Below, piece after piece: positions 15,318-23,946 of a stretch of DNA of 64,000 nt (position 1 is the first letter of the stretch; every line of letters begins with the position of its first letter). The notes below the pieces were generated by a model. The model was given only the letters and a program-made list of their open reading frames with translations, was not told the DNA's origin and did no database searches. Both the position numbers and the translations under genes were made by a program. This DNA comes from Bacteroidaceae bacterium (GTDB taxonomy: Bacteria; Bacteroidota; Bacteroidia; Bacteroidales; Bacteroidaceae): assembly GCA_017645305.1 (NCBI GenBank), contig JAGCPD010000074.1, forward strand, positions 1 to 64,000, given 5' to 3'.

Positions 15318-16390
15318 GGAAGGTACCTTCCCTCGCGATAGGCTGTTGGTGCAAGTCCTTTCTTTGCTTTGAAGAATTTGGCAAAGGCTATCTGGGAGGT
15401 AAATCCCAACTGCTGGGAAATCTGCTGGATGGTCAGGGAGGTGGTGGAAAGCAACTGCTCGCACTCCTGAAGGAGATATTCGTCTATAACCTGCTTGGGA
15501 GACCGACCACATACAGTGTTTACTATCTGTGACAGATAACGTGTGGAGATGGTAAGCTGTGCGGCATAGTAGGCAACGTCATGCGCTGTCTTGTAATGCT
15601 GCGAGAGTAGCGTCATAAACTGATTATAGAGGTTGTGGGGCTGCAAAGATTTTGGCTGCGATGAGGCATACACCACCTGACTGTGTATGTAATTGTGGGC
15701 ATTGCCGACAGCAGCGGGTACATTGTTATCCTGAGCCAAACGTGCCGCGATAGCCGTAGAAAGTGTTCCACCTACACCATGGCGCTGCCATCCCTCTATA
15801 TTTATGGAAGAGAAGAATTTCTGACAGTCAGGACCGGAAAGAAGAGCATTGATACGTCCCTTGGCAAATGTTCCTCCTCGTAGCAGTACCCATAGGGGTC
15901 CCATTTCGTGAAGATGGGCTGCTGCGGCTGTCATGTCTGCATCCGTGCAGATGCGTTGCCCCAACAGTATCTCGGCATCTGTACATTTTATAATAAGGAG
16001 TTTGCAGACGGGGAACAGGTGCTGCCGGTATGCCAAAAGAGAATCGTTGGACATGAGCAAACCTCCGTGAGAAGCCAATATAACGGGCGAACAGACGACA
16101 TGGGGACAGCCCATAATCTCCCGACTGACGGCACGGATGGTTTCGGAATTGTCCATCATTCCCACCTTCACGGAGTTTGGCCTTATCTCCTCGTAAATGG
16201 CTTTCACCTGTCCGACCACTAGATCTGTTGGCAGTTGGTGAATACTGGTAATGCCCGTGGAGTTCTGTATGGTTACTGCCGTTACTGCCGTTACGGCATA
16301 GCAGCCCAAATCCTTAATGGTACGCACGTCGGCCTGAATGCCGGCATAGCCCATGCTGTCTGAACCGTTTATGCAAAGTACCGATTTCAT
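15314..16390 (-). CDS. ThiD/PdxK-like domain fused to AraC regulator
   Basis: Residues 1-235 match the hydroxymethylpyrimidine/pyridoxamine kinase fold (GSDSMGYAGIQADV at 9-22, VKVGMM near 75). Residues 250-358 are an AraC-type helix-turn-helix pair (LTISTRYLSQIV, IQQISQQLGFTSQIAFAKFF). Key catalytic positions are altered: the GTGC/GTGD motif is GVGG (195-198), DPV is SPV (101-103), and the TPN motif is IKC. The kinase part is therefore likely a ligand sensor for a B6 or pyrimidine compound and the protein a transcription factor. It is divergent from pdxS across a 270-bp region, so pdxST is the probable target. The start at 16390 is used because the TACCTTTG promoter box (16412-16419) covers the earlier start. 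Confidence 0.85.
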   Translation of the reverse strand: MKSVLCINGSDSMGYAGIQADVRTIKDLGCYAVTAVTAVTIQNSTGITSIHQLPTDLVVGQVKAIYEEIRPNSVKVGMMDNSETIRAVSREIMGCPHVVCSPVILASHGGLLMSNDSLLAYRQHLFPVCKLLIIKCTDAEILLGQRICTDADMTAAAAHLHEMGPLWVLLRGGTFAKGRINALLSGPDCQKFFSSINIEGWQRHGVGGTLSTAIAARLAQDNNVPAAVGNAHNYIHSQVVYASSQPKSLQPHNLYNQFMTLLSQHYKTAHDVAYYAAQLTISTRYLSQIVNTVCGRSPKQVIDEYLLQECEQLLSTTSLTIQQISQQLGFTSQIAFAKFFKAKKGLAPTAYREGRYLP

Positions 16391-16411
16391 GTATTCTGAC
16401 TTTCTTTGTTG

Positions 16412-16443
16412 CAAAGGTACAGCAAAAACGCTGTTTGCCCAAA
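16412..16443 (-). promoter_or_regulatory. promoter of the ThiD-like/AraC gene
   Basis: Minus-strand TACCTTTG (16412-16419) with TTTG at 16440-16443, 20 bp apart, is a near-ideal Bacteroidetes promoter. Two CTGTTTG direct repeats (16431-16437 and 16492-16498, 61 bp apart) between this and the pdxS promoter are possible AraC-type operator halves, which is speculative. Confidence 0.7.
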
Positions 16444-16504
16444 TAAGTGTTCCGTTTTCTGCAACATTTCTTCTTTGTATGGAATGTTTTACTGTTTGGG
16501 AAGT

Positions 16505-16540
16505 TTTGTTTCTGCTGTGAGGTACTTGATTGTACCTTTG
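16505..16540 (+). promoter_or_regulatory. promoter and structured 5' UTR of pdxST
   Basis: TACCTTTG (16533-16540) has TTTG upstream at 16505-16508, a longer than usual spacing. The 5' UTR of about 115 nt to the pdxS start contains Cys/Gly-type blocks (CCTCCC...GGGAGG near 16565-16585) and a second CCCTTACAAGG-like segment that could pair with them. This offers a possible second layer of control. Confidence 0.5.
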
Positions 16541-16660
16541 CAGACGAAAAAAAACCCTTCTTTCCTCCCTTTGTAGGGGGAGGGGCTCTATATTAAAATT
16601 ACTAACAATAAAATCTCCCGTCCTTACAAGGGAAGAGTCGGGGGATAGGCAATAAAATTT

Positions 16661-17533
16661 ATGGAAGACAGAACACAGTTGAACCGCAACCTGGCTCAGA
16701 TGCTAAAGGGTGGAGTGATAATGGACGTAACAACTCCTGAGCAGGCGCGCATAGCCGAAGAGGCTGGTGCCTGTGCTGTAATGGCATTGGAGCGTATTCC
16801 TGCCGACATCCGTGCAGCTGGCGGAGTAAGTCGTATGAGTGACCCAAAGATGATTCGCGGCATTCAGGAAGCCGTAACCATTCCTGTAATGGCAAAGTGC
16901 CGTATAGGTCATTTTGCCGAGGCGCAGATACTGGAGGCCATAGAGATAGATTACATTGACGAAAGTGAGGTGCTGTCTCCTGCCGACGATATATATCACA
17001 TAGACAAACGCAAGTTCAGAGTGCCTTTTGTCTGCGGGGCCAAGGATTTGGGCGAGGCTTTGCGGCGTATCAGCGAAGGTGCCACCATGATTAGGACAAA
17101 AGGAGAACCGGGCACGGGCGATATTATTCAGGCTGTGCGCCACATGCGTATGATGCAGAGCGAGATTCGCCGGTTGGCTGGCATAAGCGAGGATGAACTT
17201 TATGAAGCAGCCAAGCAACTGCGTGTGCCCTACGATTTGGTAAAGTATGTGCATACTAACGGCAAGCTGCCCGTGGTTAACTTTGCTGCCGGTGGAGTGG
17301 CAACGCCTGCCGATGCTGCTCTGATGATGCAGTTGGGAGCCGAGGGGGTGTTTGTGGGTAGCGGTATCTTTAAGAGTGGTAATCCAGCTAAGCGTGCTCA
17401 GGCAATAGTGAAGGCCGTTACCAACTATAACAATCCTAAGATATTGGCAGAACTGAGCGAGGATTTGGGCGAAGCAATGGTTGGCATCAATGAGCAGGAG
17501 ATAGAATTGCTAATGGCGGAGAGAGGGAAATAA
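16661..17533 (+). CDS. pdxS: pyridoxal 5'-phosphate synthase lyase subunit
   Basis: PdxS builds PLP from ribose 5-phosphate, glyceraldehyde 3-phosphate and ammonia in the DXP-independent pathway. The 290-aa sequence has full family length. Conserved residues are visible: Asp22 ([11 protein letters not shown]), Lys79 in VMAKCRIGH, which forms the sugar imine, Lys147 in RTKGEPGTG, and the phosphate-binding [10 protein letters not shown] loop. Twelve subunits assemble as two rings and receive ammonia from PdxT. The pdxT gene follows after 35 bp in the same operon. It lies opposite the ThiD-like/AraC regulator. Confidence 0.97.
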   Translation: MEDRTQLNRNLAQMLKGGVIMDVTTPEQARIAEEAGACAVMALERIPADIRAAGGVSRMSDPKMIRGIQEAVTIPVMAKCRIGHFAEAQILEAIEIDYIDESEVLSPADDIYHIDKRKFRVPFVCGAKDLGEALRRISEGATMIRTKGEPGTGDIIQAVRHMRMMQSEIRRLAGISEDELYEAAKQLRVPYDLVKYVHTNGKLPVVNFAAGGVATPADAALMMQLGAEGVFVGSGIFKSGNPAKRAQAIVKAVTNYNNPKILAELSEDLGEAMVGINEQEIELLMAERGK

Positions 17534-17568
17534 TTTATAATGGAAAACGGATAAATGGTAATTGAAAA

Positions 17569-18120
17569 TTGAAAATAGGAATTCTGGCCCTGCAAGGGGC
17601 ATTTGAGGAACACAGACAGATGCTGGAACGGCTGGGTGTGATGAGTGTGCTTGTCCGTAACTTGAATGACTGGCAACAGCCGATGGATGGCCTTATCCTG
17701 CCTGGCGGTGAGAGTACGGCCATGATGAAGATAATGAAGGATGAGGCTCTAATGGAGCCCGTCCGCAAGGCCATCAGGGACGGGTTGCCTGTCCTGGGCA
17801 CCTGTGCCGGCATGATTCTGCTGGACGACAAGCATTTGGGGTGTATGGATATCACAGTGAAAAGGAATGCCTATGGCCGTCAGTTGGGAAGTTTCCAGAC
17901 TATATATAATATAAAAGGTATAGGTGAGGTTCCAATGGTCTTTATTCGGGCACCATACATAGAACGCAACGGCAATGGGGTAGAGGTGCTTTCGGTTTTA
18001 GACGGTCATGTAATTGCGGCTTGTCAGCAAAATATGCTGGTCTGCTCGTTCCATCCGGAATTGACAGAAGACACAAGTATTCACCGGTATTGGCTTTCTG
18101 TTATATGCGGGAAGCATTGA
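17569..18120 (+). CDS. pdxT: pyridoxal 5'-phosphate synthase glutaminase subunit
   Basis: PdxT hydrolyses glutamine and channels ammonia to PdxS. The class I glutaminase triad is visible: Cys79 in GTCAGM, His162 and Glu164 in SFHPEL. The oxyanion and substrate motif PGGEST lies at 45-50. The 183-aa length is normal. The start codon is TTG (17569-17571): the family N-terminus MKIGILALQG begins there and an in-frame TGA stands two codons before it. The 3' end overlaps the convergent hydrate-dehydratase gene by 20 bp, so the two transcripts are antisense at their ends. Confidence 0.95.
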   Translation: MKIGILALQGAFEEHRQMLERLGVMSVLVRNLNDWQQPMDGLILPGGESTAMMKIMKDEALMEPVRKAIRDGLPVLGTCAGMILLDDKHLGCMDITVKRNAYGRQLGSFQTIYNIKGIGEVPMVFIRAPYIERNGNGVEVLSVLDGHVIAACQQNMLVCSFHPELTEDTSIHRYWLSVICGKH

Positions 18121-18937
18121 AAGCAGCTCCCAAATGTGAGATGATATCTGAGGGCAGCAGCGATTCTTCGCTGTTGCCGTCGGCAAGTGCAAGGTCGGCA
18201 GCAAGAGCGTGAATCCATACACCAATTACAGCCGCTTCTTCTGCCGTATAATGCTGTGCCATCAAAGCCAGGATAATACCCGTAAGTACATCGCCTGAAC
18301 CTCCTACCGCCATACCGGCATTACCGTGCAGTGTGTTCTCGTAAACCTGTGCGATTCCGTCCTTGGGAACATAGATGCGGGTGTGATGACCCTTCAGTAC
18401 AACAACCAATTGATATTGTACAGTCATCTCTGCCGGATCGGTACCCAAGCGCTGCATCTCTCCGGGGTGTGGCGTTATAATGCTACCTTTGGGGAGCATG
18501 GCAAGCCATTGCGGGTTTTGGGAAAGAATGTTCAATGCATCGGCATCGAATACCATAGGGATTTCCGGGTAATTCAGAATCATACGGTGTAAGGCCCACT
18601 GTGTCTGCGTATGCTGACCTATGCCTGGCCCTATACCCGCAACGTCGGTCCACAGGGGAATCTCTATGTTGGTGTGGTGTGTATAATGCTCGTCGGCAAT
18701 ACATTTGGCTTCAGGAATCCCCATTTGCATAACGGCGTATCCGCATTCCGGTACATGGACGGTAAGCAATCCAACCCCGCTGCGCATACAGGCACGGGCC
18801 GAGAGAAGTGCCGCACCAATCATACCAACGCTTCCGGCAACGAGCGAAGCCCTGCCGTAATTGCCTTTATGACTGAAAGGATCTCTTTTCTTCAGCCATC
18901 CGGAGATAAGTGCATCGGTTATAGGAATATACTCCAT
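18101..18937 (-). CDS. nnrD: NAD(P)H-hydrate dehydratase, stand-alone
   Basis: This enzyme repairs hydrated NAD(P)H using ATP or ADP. The 278-aa protein has the NnrD/CARKD motifs: KGNYGRASLVAGS (24-36), AGIGPGIG, TPHPGEMQRLG, VVVLKG, and the catalytic-site block NAGMAVGGSGDVLTGI. In most Bacteroidetes it is the C-terminal half of a fusion with the NnrE epimerase, which is absent here. Between HPGE and VVLKG the protein is roughly 12-15 residues shorter than I expect for the family, so a small internal deletion is possible. Its start codon directly follows the stop of the upstream secreted-protein gene (TAA-ATG), an unusual operon partner. Confidence 0.85.
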   Translation of the reverse strand: MEYIPITDALISGWLKKRDPFSHKGNYGRASLVAGSVGMIGAALLSARACMRSGVGLLTVHVPECGYAVMQMGIPEAKCIADEHYTHHTNIEIPLWTDVAGIGPGIGQHTQTQWALHRMILNYPEIPMVFDADALNILSQNPQWLAMLPKGSIITPHPGEMQRLGTDPAEMTVQYQLVVVLKGHHTRIYVPKDGIAQVYENTLHGNAGMAVGGSGDVLTGIILALMAQHYTAEEAAVIGVWIHALAADLALADGNSEESLLPSDIISHLGAAFNASRI

Positions 18938-20779
18938 TTACTGACGAATCTTTCCGCCTTGAATGTAAAGACCTTTCCGGGGCTTTTGGCTGAGACGACG
19001 CCCGCTAAGGTCGTAAACTGACTGATCATTGACCTTAGTACATTGACTATTGTCAACAGAGATAACGGCATCCTCGTCTTCTCCATTATAATAGTTGCCT
19101 TCTGAGGAACGGCGTACTATTTCATGGTCGGACAGGAGTACAGGGTATGCATCTTTTCCTAAGGTCTGGAAATAGATGGGGTCGATAGTCTCTCCATTAT
19201 TCAGATTATAGCATAACTCGCCAGACCGGGCTGCGTTGGTAGCTATGCTGCCCCAATAGCAGTTGTTCAGTTCGGCTGCTGTGACATTGGTAAAATCATC
19301 GCCGAAGGTATAGCAGTTATTGAAACAGGTGTTCCAAGCACCTTCGCCAGCAAACTGCGCTGACATCTTGCCAGTTGTACTGACTTGGATGGTTCCTGCC
19401 ACATAGCAGTTGTCAACCCGTGTCTGCATGAGTGTTCCCGCTAAAGTGCCGCAGGTCTGCGCCCCTGTTCCCGTAACGGATACGTTAACGATTCCCAGGT
19501 TGTTAATCTGTGCTCTGTAACAACGGCCAAACAGTCCGCCCTCGAAAGACGTCTGGAGGATAAGATTGCGAACTTCGAACCCCTGTCCGTTGAATGTTCC
19601 GCCATAACTGCATGAATAGAAGTCGGCATGTTCGGCATCGCTATCGGAATAAAGGCCTATGGGCTGGAAGTTGTTGATTTTGGTCATGTCAATGTTTGCC
19701 GTGAGTTGTGCGTCAAGGGTACGCAGACCTTCATTGACAAGCAGAGAGAAACTGCAGAGATCGTTAGGCGTGCTAATCTGCATGACATTGTCGATGAACT
19801 TTGGAAGACCGTCCAGAGAGGCAATCTCCTTCAGTTTGTTTTCTACATCTTTATTTGAGAAACTTCCCTTTGTATATCCCTCTATTGCCGTATTTAGTAC
19901 CTGTATGGCGGCATTGTATTGCTTTTCTGTAAGTATGTTGTTGGCAATAAGCAGGTTGGCTGTGTTCTCTGTCTGCAAAGTATTTCTCATCAGTTTGATG
20001 TATGCTGCACGACTATTGCAGACGTCCTCAAGAAGTTCACCGTAATATTTCAGGGTTTCTATTATCTTATTCCAGTTAACTGTAGTATCATACGCTTCTA
20101 GACCCACGTTTCTCATTAACGAGTAGTTGCATGAGGGATGCTGTATATAGTCTTCGATGTTAGTGCTATGGCATTTGAAAGCCGTCTCAAGGATGAATTG
20201 CATATCTGTGTGTAAACTTGAACATGCACTATGTGCTTCGATAACATCTTGCCCTCGATAGAACAAATGTAAGTTGCTGAATAATGTAAGATCAGTGGAG
20301 GACGCAAGGTTTCTTCCGACAATCTTAATGTTCAGTTCTCCATCTTGAGATCTTGCGATTACTTTGTTTGTGGGATATTCGGGTAATAGCATGTATTCGT
20401 GGGATGAGATGAATACATTCTTCATGTCATTCATGTATATCATACTGCCATGTAACATACTCTGAGGCATTGCCTCGGCAGCATAGTAACCGTCAATCTC
20501 AAGTTCATAGATACCATCGGGCAGGCCGGTGACAGTCTGCTCCAGTGTGAACTCACAACCCTGTGACTGTACCTCGAAAGTGCCATCGGTTTTCTCCTGA
20601 ACAGTAATGCTACCGCCCTGCTGTGTAAGCGTCCAGCCTTGAAACTCGTGCCCAAAGTCGGGGTTCTGCAACAGGTTGGTGATTTCCTGGTCGGTACTTA
20701 GGTTGCGTATAGCCATTGTCGGTAAGCAGAAAAATATCGCTATGGTGGACAGCGTGAAAGTTATAATGTTGTGCTTCAT
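18938..20779 (-). CDS. secreted GLUG-like protein with secretion tail
   Basis: The 613-aa precursor has a signal peptide (1-23), an N-terminal carbohydrate-binding-like beta domain (about 30-180, LLQNPDFGHEFQGWTLTQQG), a helical spacer (about 190-330), and a GLUG-like beta region (about 380-530, FNGQGFEVRNLIL, GGLFGRCYRAQINNLGI). It ends with VYDLSGRRLSQKPRKGLYIQ, the tail also seen in several other proteins here and probably a type IX secretion signal. GLUG repeats occur in adhesins and IgA protease-like proteins. A related GLUG-like protein is at the right edge of the window. It is cotranscribed with the hydrate dehydratase, whose ATG touches its stop. Confidence 0.75.
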   Translation of the reverse strand: MKHNIITFTLSTIAIFFCLPTMAIRNLSTDQEITNLLQNPDFGHEFQGWTLTQQGGSITVQEKTDGTFEVQSQGCEFTLEQTVTGLPDGIYELEIDGYYAAEAMPQSMLHGSMIYMNDMKNVFISSHEYMLLPEYPTNKVIARSQDGELNIKIVGRNLASSTDLTLFSNLHLFYRGQDVIEAHSACSSLHTDMQFILETAFKCHSTNIEDYIQHPSCNYSLMRNVGLEAYDTTVNWNKIIETLKYYGELLEDVCNSRAAYIKLMRNTLQTENTANLLIANNILTEKQYNAAIQVLNTAIEGYTKGSFSNKDVENKLKEIASLDGLPKFIDNVMQISTPNDLCSFSLLVNEGLRTLDAQLTANIDMTKINNFQPIGLYSDSDAEHADFYSCSYGGTFNGQGFEVRNLILQTSFEGGLFGRCYRAQINNLGIVNVSVTGTGAQTCGTLAGTLMQTRVDNCYVAGTIQVSTTGKMSAQFAGEGAWNTCFNNCYTFGDDFTNVTAAELNNCYWGSIATNAARSGELCYNLNNGETIDPIYFQTLGKDAYPVLLSDHEIVRRSSEGNYYNGEDEDAVISVDNSQCTKVNDQSVYDLSGRRLSQKPRKGLYIQGGKIRQ

Positions 20780-20816
20780 TATTATTATAATGTATAAATT
20801 CCATCTAAATTGGCAA

Positions 20817-20824
20817 CAAAAGTA
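20817..20824 (-). promoter_or_regulatory. -7 box of the GLUG-like gene
   Basis: Minus-strand TACTTTTG fits TAnnTTTG and lies about 40 bp before the start codon at 20779. No good -33 match was noted. Confidence 0.5.
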
Positions 20825-20937
20825 TTGTTTTTTCGTGGAAATAGCAAGATAGTGGGATGCTAATTTTTATTGGAAGGCGAAAATGTAACGGAAGAATATC
20901 CAAATAGAAGAAGGAACAGTTAAATTTGTACAAGAAG

Positions 20938-20969
20938 TTTGGGCGTTTGTGATAAAAACGTTACTTTTG
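20938..20969 (+). promoter_or_regulatory. promoter of the SGNH hydrolase gene
   Basis: TTTG (20938-20941) and TACTTTTG (20962-20969) are 20 bp apart. The box excludes the earlier in-frame start at 20939 and supports the ATG at 20993. Confidence 0.65.
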
Positions 20970-20992
20970 CATATAAGAAATTACAGAACGCG

Positions 20993-21913
20993 ATGAAAAA
21001 GTTTTTTCTTTTGCTGACAACAATTCCCGTGCTTGCCATTTATGCTCAAGCGGACGGGAACTATAATATGGTAGTGAATACCAATGACGGCAGCAAGACT
21101 GTTTACGCCACGAACCAGATAGATAGTGTGACTTTTACAGAAGGAGGCGGGGAAGGAACTGTCGTAGCGCAACAGAAGAAGGTTAAGATCGGCAGGAATG
21201 TGGTATTCCTGGGTCACAGCATCTGGAGGAACGACAACTATACGGTTAAATACGCGAACTCGGGCTCTTTCATTACCCCCTTCTCGGGTAGTTTCAAGGG
21301 AAGAGGATACCAGACGTTGTTAAAGGAAGTCTTCGAATTCGAAAGCTCCGTTTCGCCTGGTCCCAATGGTGGATACAGTGGTTTCTCGTTGGGAGCGCAG
21401 TCGGCATCGGATGCAAGCAGTGTGGCTATAACGGCAACAAACAGTAATAATGGATGGCCTTCCGTAAAGAATGCTATCTGGACGATTGATTTCATCACCA
21501 ACGACTTCAAGCGTAATATTGCCTTGGGAACACTGGACGATTACAGAAATGCAACAGGACCTACCACCTTTTATGGAGCAGCACGTCAGCTCTTTGACAA
21601 GATTAAGCAACTGAGTGGGGATGATGTTATCATTGTTTTTGCAAATGCACTGCCCAGGAACAATGGCAATTATACCAGCACGAGCAAAAACACCGCAGGA
21701 TGTACTCTTGCTGATTATGAGTTGGCTCTGCTGACGATAGCTGCCTTGAATACCAATATGTATTTTGTTGATCAGAACCGTTTGTCTGGTATTACGGATG
21801 AGAATTTACCCGCAGTAACAGCAGACGGCTTGCATCTGAACAACTTAGGCTATCAGATAGCTGTGCAGCCCTGGATATCGGTGTTTAGGATGCTGGCAAA
21901 TATATTACATTAA
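20993..21913 (+). CDS. secreted SGNH-fold hydrolase
   Basis: The start at 20993 begins a signal peptide (MKKFFLLLTTIPVLAIYAQ) and follows a promoter box; the 306-aa precursor has a short lead-in domain (NDGSKTVYATNQIDSVTF) and then an SGNH/GDSL-type hydrolase core. Block I reads VVFLGHSIW instead of GDS, keeping the nucleophile Ser but replacing Asp by His; the DFITND block and the C-terminal DGLHLNNLGY block with the Asp-His pair are intact. Such enzymes deacylate or deacetylate glycans and lipids. A GH-A glycosidase gene follows after 15 bp, so joint action on a decorated glycan is plausible. Confidence 0.75.
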   Translation: MKKFFLLLTTIPVLAIYAQADGNYNMVVNTNDGSKTVYATNQIDSVTFTEGGGEGTVVAQQKKVKIGRNVVFLGHSIWRNDNYTVKYANSGSFITPFSGSFKGRGYQTLLKEVFEFESSVSPGPNGGYSGFSLGAQSASDASSVAITATNSNNGWPSVKNAIWTIDFITNDFKRNIALGTLDDYRNATGPTTFYGAARQLFDKIKQLSGDDVIIVFANALPRNNGNYTSTSKNTAGCTLADYELALLTIAALNTNMYFVDQNRLSGITDENLPAVTADGLHLNNLGYQIAVQPWISVFRMLANILH

Positions 21914-21928
21914 TAGCTGATTCATAGG

Positions 21929-23797
21929 ATGAGGGCACTGATTGCCATAATAATGATTTGGTTTTTCCAGGCAGAAATGGCCGGGCAAGTGCTTTTTCCT
22001 TGTACACAGACATTACAGAACCCGTATGGCATCTGTACGCATGTAACCCGTAAAGGGTGGGATTACGAGATACGTGACCGTGAGATGGATATACTGCAAG
22101 AGACTGGCGTGGGGTGGATACGTTCCGACTTGGATTTCGGAACCGCTTTCGGTAGCCCTACAGATTTTGCTCCTAACGTCTTTGAGGATGTACTGAACAG
22201 CGCCGATAATAGGGAAATTCAGTTGCTGGGTATCCTGACATGGCTTGATAAACATCCCTGGGACGACTCAGACTATCATATATATGTAGATACGCTTGCA
22301 TTTCGATTTAATGGCAGAATCAGATACTGGGAACTGCTCAATGAAGTGAACCTGATGAAAGGAATAAGGAATCTGCCAGAGAAATATGTGAAGAGCCTAA
22401 AAGTGGTATATGAACGTTTAAAAGACAGAAGTCCTCAGAATCAGGTGGTGCTCAGCGGTTTGGCAGAGATGCAAAGTAACTTTTTTGAGGAACTATGTAA
22501 GCTGGGTGCTCAAGACTACTATGATGTAATGAATTTTCACTCATATTTCAGTCCCGAAGAATTGATTCCGTGCTTTGAGAAAATTGCAAGGCTGATGGAG
22601 CATTACGATTTCCGAAAGCATGTCTGGCTGACAGAATGCGGTATGAGTACGAGTGAAGAAAAAGAGACATCGGAAGGTTTTTACACTGACCTCTTGCCGG
22701 CTGCCCTCAAGCGCATAGGTATCTATGAGCAACAGATTACAGTTGGCTATCTGCAGGATAGGGTAACAGGGTATAGGACCCTTAATGATGCGCAGGTGGC
22801 GCTGTACCTGAAGCCAAAGGCAAGAAAAGTGATATCTGTTGATTTTCACCATTTAAGGGGTTTGAATCCTTCGCGTGTTCCTGTGTTGATAGCAACTACC
22901 GATGAGTATTTCCCGCTTGATTATTTCCCATTGTTGGTTGATTACGTAAAAAGAGGCGGCACCATAGTGCTGGCACAGGGAATGCCGTTCTATTATAATT
23001 CCTCCTTGCCTTCAAAGGCTTGGTTTGAAAGACATGTGCTGCGCACCAAGCTTTATCCTATCCTGCATATGTCTCCCCTGAATAATCGCTTCGACCCAAT
23101 TACCCAAGAGTCTTTGGGCGATGTCCCTCCTTTTACGGATCGTTGCGCTGATGCCGATTTTGAATACGAATGGCCTATCAATGCTGCTCATCCCGGACGT
23201 TATCTAAGTGCGGAAGCGCTGCATCCGGGAGACTCTTTAATAACCTTGATATCTGCTGGTACTGAACGTATAAAAGGGGCTGTCGCAGGGATTTATAAGT
23301 TAAACTCAGACGACCTGACTGGCAATATTGTTTTTCAGACTAGAATGTACTGCCATCCCATCCCTGACAAGGAGGCAGAACAGGCGCGGCGAATAGCCAG
23401 AATCTACCTGCTGTCCTTTGCTTATGGAATCGACAGGGTGTTCTGGTATAACTTCCGTTCGAGAGAGGCGGATGTGAGTGAGCCAGAGGACTGTTTCGGA
23501 CTTATTCATGCCGATTTCACCGACAAGCCATCAATGCAAGCCTATCGTACCCTTACAAGGTTTTGCCCCGATGGGAGTACCCGACCGATATTAAGGTGCA
23601 ATGACAATATTTTTCGCGTTCAATGGGTAACACCAGACAAACATGTTGTGCGTGCAATATGGTCTCCATATCAGGCAATGAACTATTCCTATAAAATCCC
23701 CCCAAAAGCTGTTGTGTACAATCACCTGGGGCAGGTTGTCCGGTGTGTGGATAATAAGTTGATGCTTTCAGATGCCGTTCTGTACATCGTGGAATAA
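21929..23797 (+). CDS. GH-A clan glycoside hydrolase-like protein
   Basis: The 622-aa precursor has an N-terminal signal (MRALIAIIMIWFFQAEMAG) and a TIM-barrel domain (about 25-330) with the two expected carboxylates: Glu139 in YWELLNEVN (acid/base) and Glu236 in HVWLTECGMS (nucleophile). This is typical of clan GH-A families such as GH39 or GH5. The second half (about 350-620) is beta-rich with Trp and Tyr residues and may be an accessory domain. The substrate is unknown. It is cotranscribed with the SGNH hydrolase. There is no type IX tail, so it is likely periplasmic or outer-membrane associated. Confidence 0.7.
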   Translation: MRALIAIIMIWFFQAEMAGQVLFPCTQTLQNPYGICTHVTRKGWDYEIRDREMDILQETGVGWIRSDLDFGTAFGSPTDFAPNVFEDVLNSADNREIQLLGILTWLDKHPWDDSDYHIYVDTLAFRFNGRIRYWELLNEVNLMKGIRNLPEKYVKSLKVVYERLKDRSPQNQVVLSGLAEMQSNFFEELCKLGAQDYYDVMNFHSYFSPEELIPCFEKIARLMEHYDFRKHVWLTECGMSTSEEKETSEGFYTDLLPAALKRIGIYEQQITVGYLQDRVTGYRTLNDAQVALYLKPKARKVISVDFHHLRGLNPSRVPVLIATTDEYFPLDYFPLLVDYVKRGGTIVLAQGMPFYYNSSLPSKAWFERHVLRTKLYPILHMSPLNNRFDPITQESLGDVPPFTDRCADADFEYEWPINAAHPGRYLSAEALHPGDSLITLISAGTERIKGAVAGIYKLNSDDLTGNIVFQTRMYCHPIPDKEAEQARRIARIYLLSFAYGIDRVFWYNFRSREADVSEPEDCFGLIHADFTDKPSMQAYRTLTRFCPDGSTRPILRCNDNIFRVQWVTPDKHVVRAIWSPYQAMNYSYKIPPKAVVYNHLGQVVRCVDNKLMLSDAVLYIVE

Positions 23798-23864
23798 AGA
23801 GCGCCCCATTTATTAGAGAATGATAACATTTGTTTTTTTTTCGTAATTTAGCTTGCTAAAATAG

Positions 23865-23894
23865 TTGATAATCCGATAATTTGTTGTACCTTTG
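23865..23894 (+). promoter_or_regulatory. promoter of the ten-gene biosynthetic operon
   Basis: TTG (23865-23867) and TACCTTTG (23887-23894) are 19 bp apart. The first gene begins at 23947. No other clear promoter is seen before 33.1 kb, so the whole cluster may be one transcript. Confidence 0.6.
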
Positions 23895-23946
23895 CAAACG
23901 ATTTGAAAGTAATCAGGTTTAAAGGAACTTTAAAGTTTGGATTATT

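Noticed and set aside
15314-16390. Thiamine biosynthesis kinase ThiD
   Set aside because: Catalytic motifs are altered and an AraC domain is fused; the neighbours are B6 genes.
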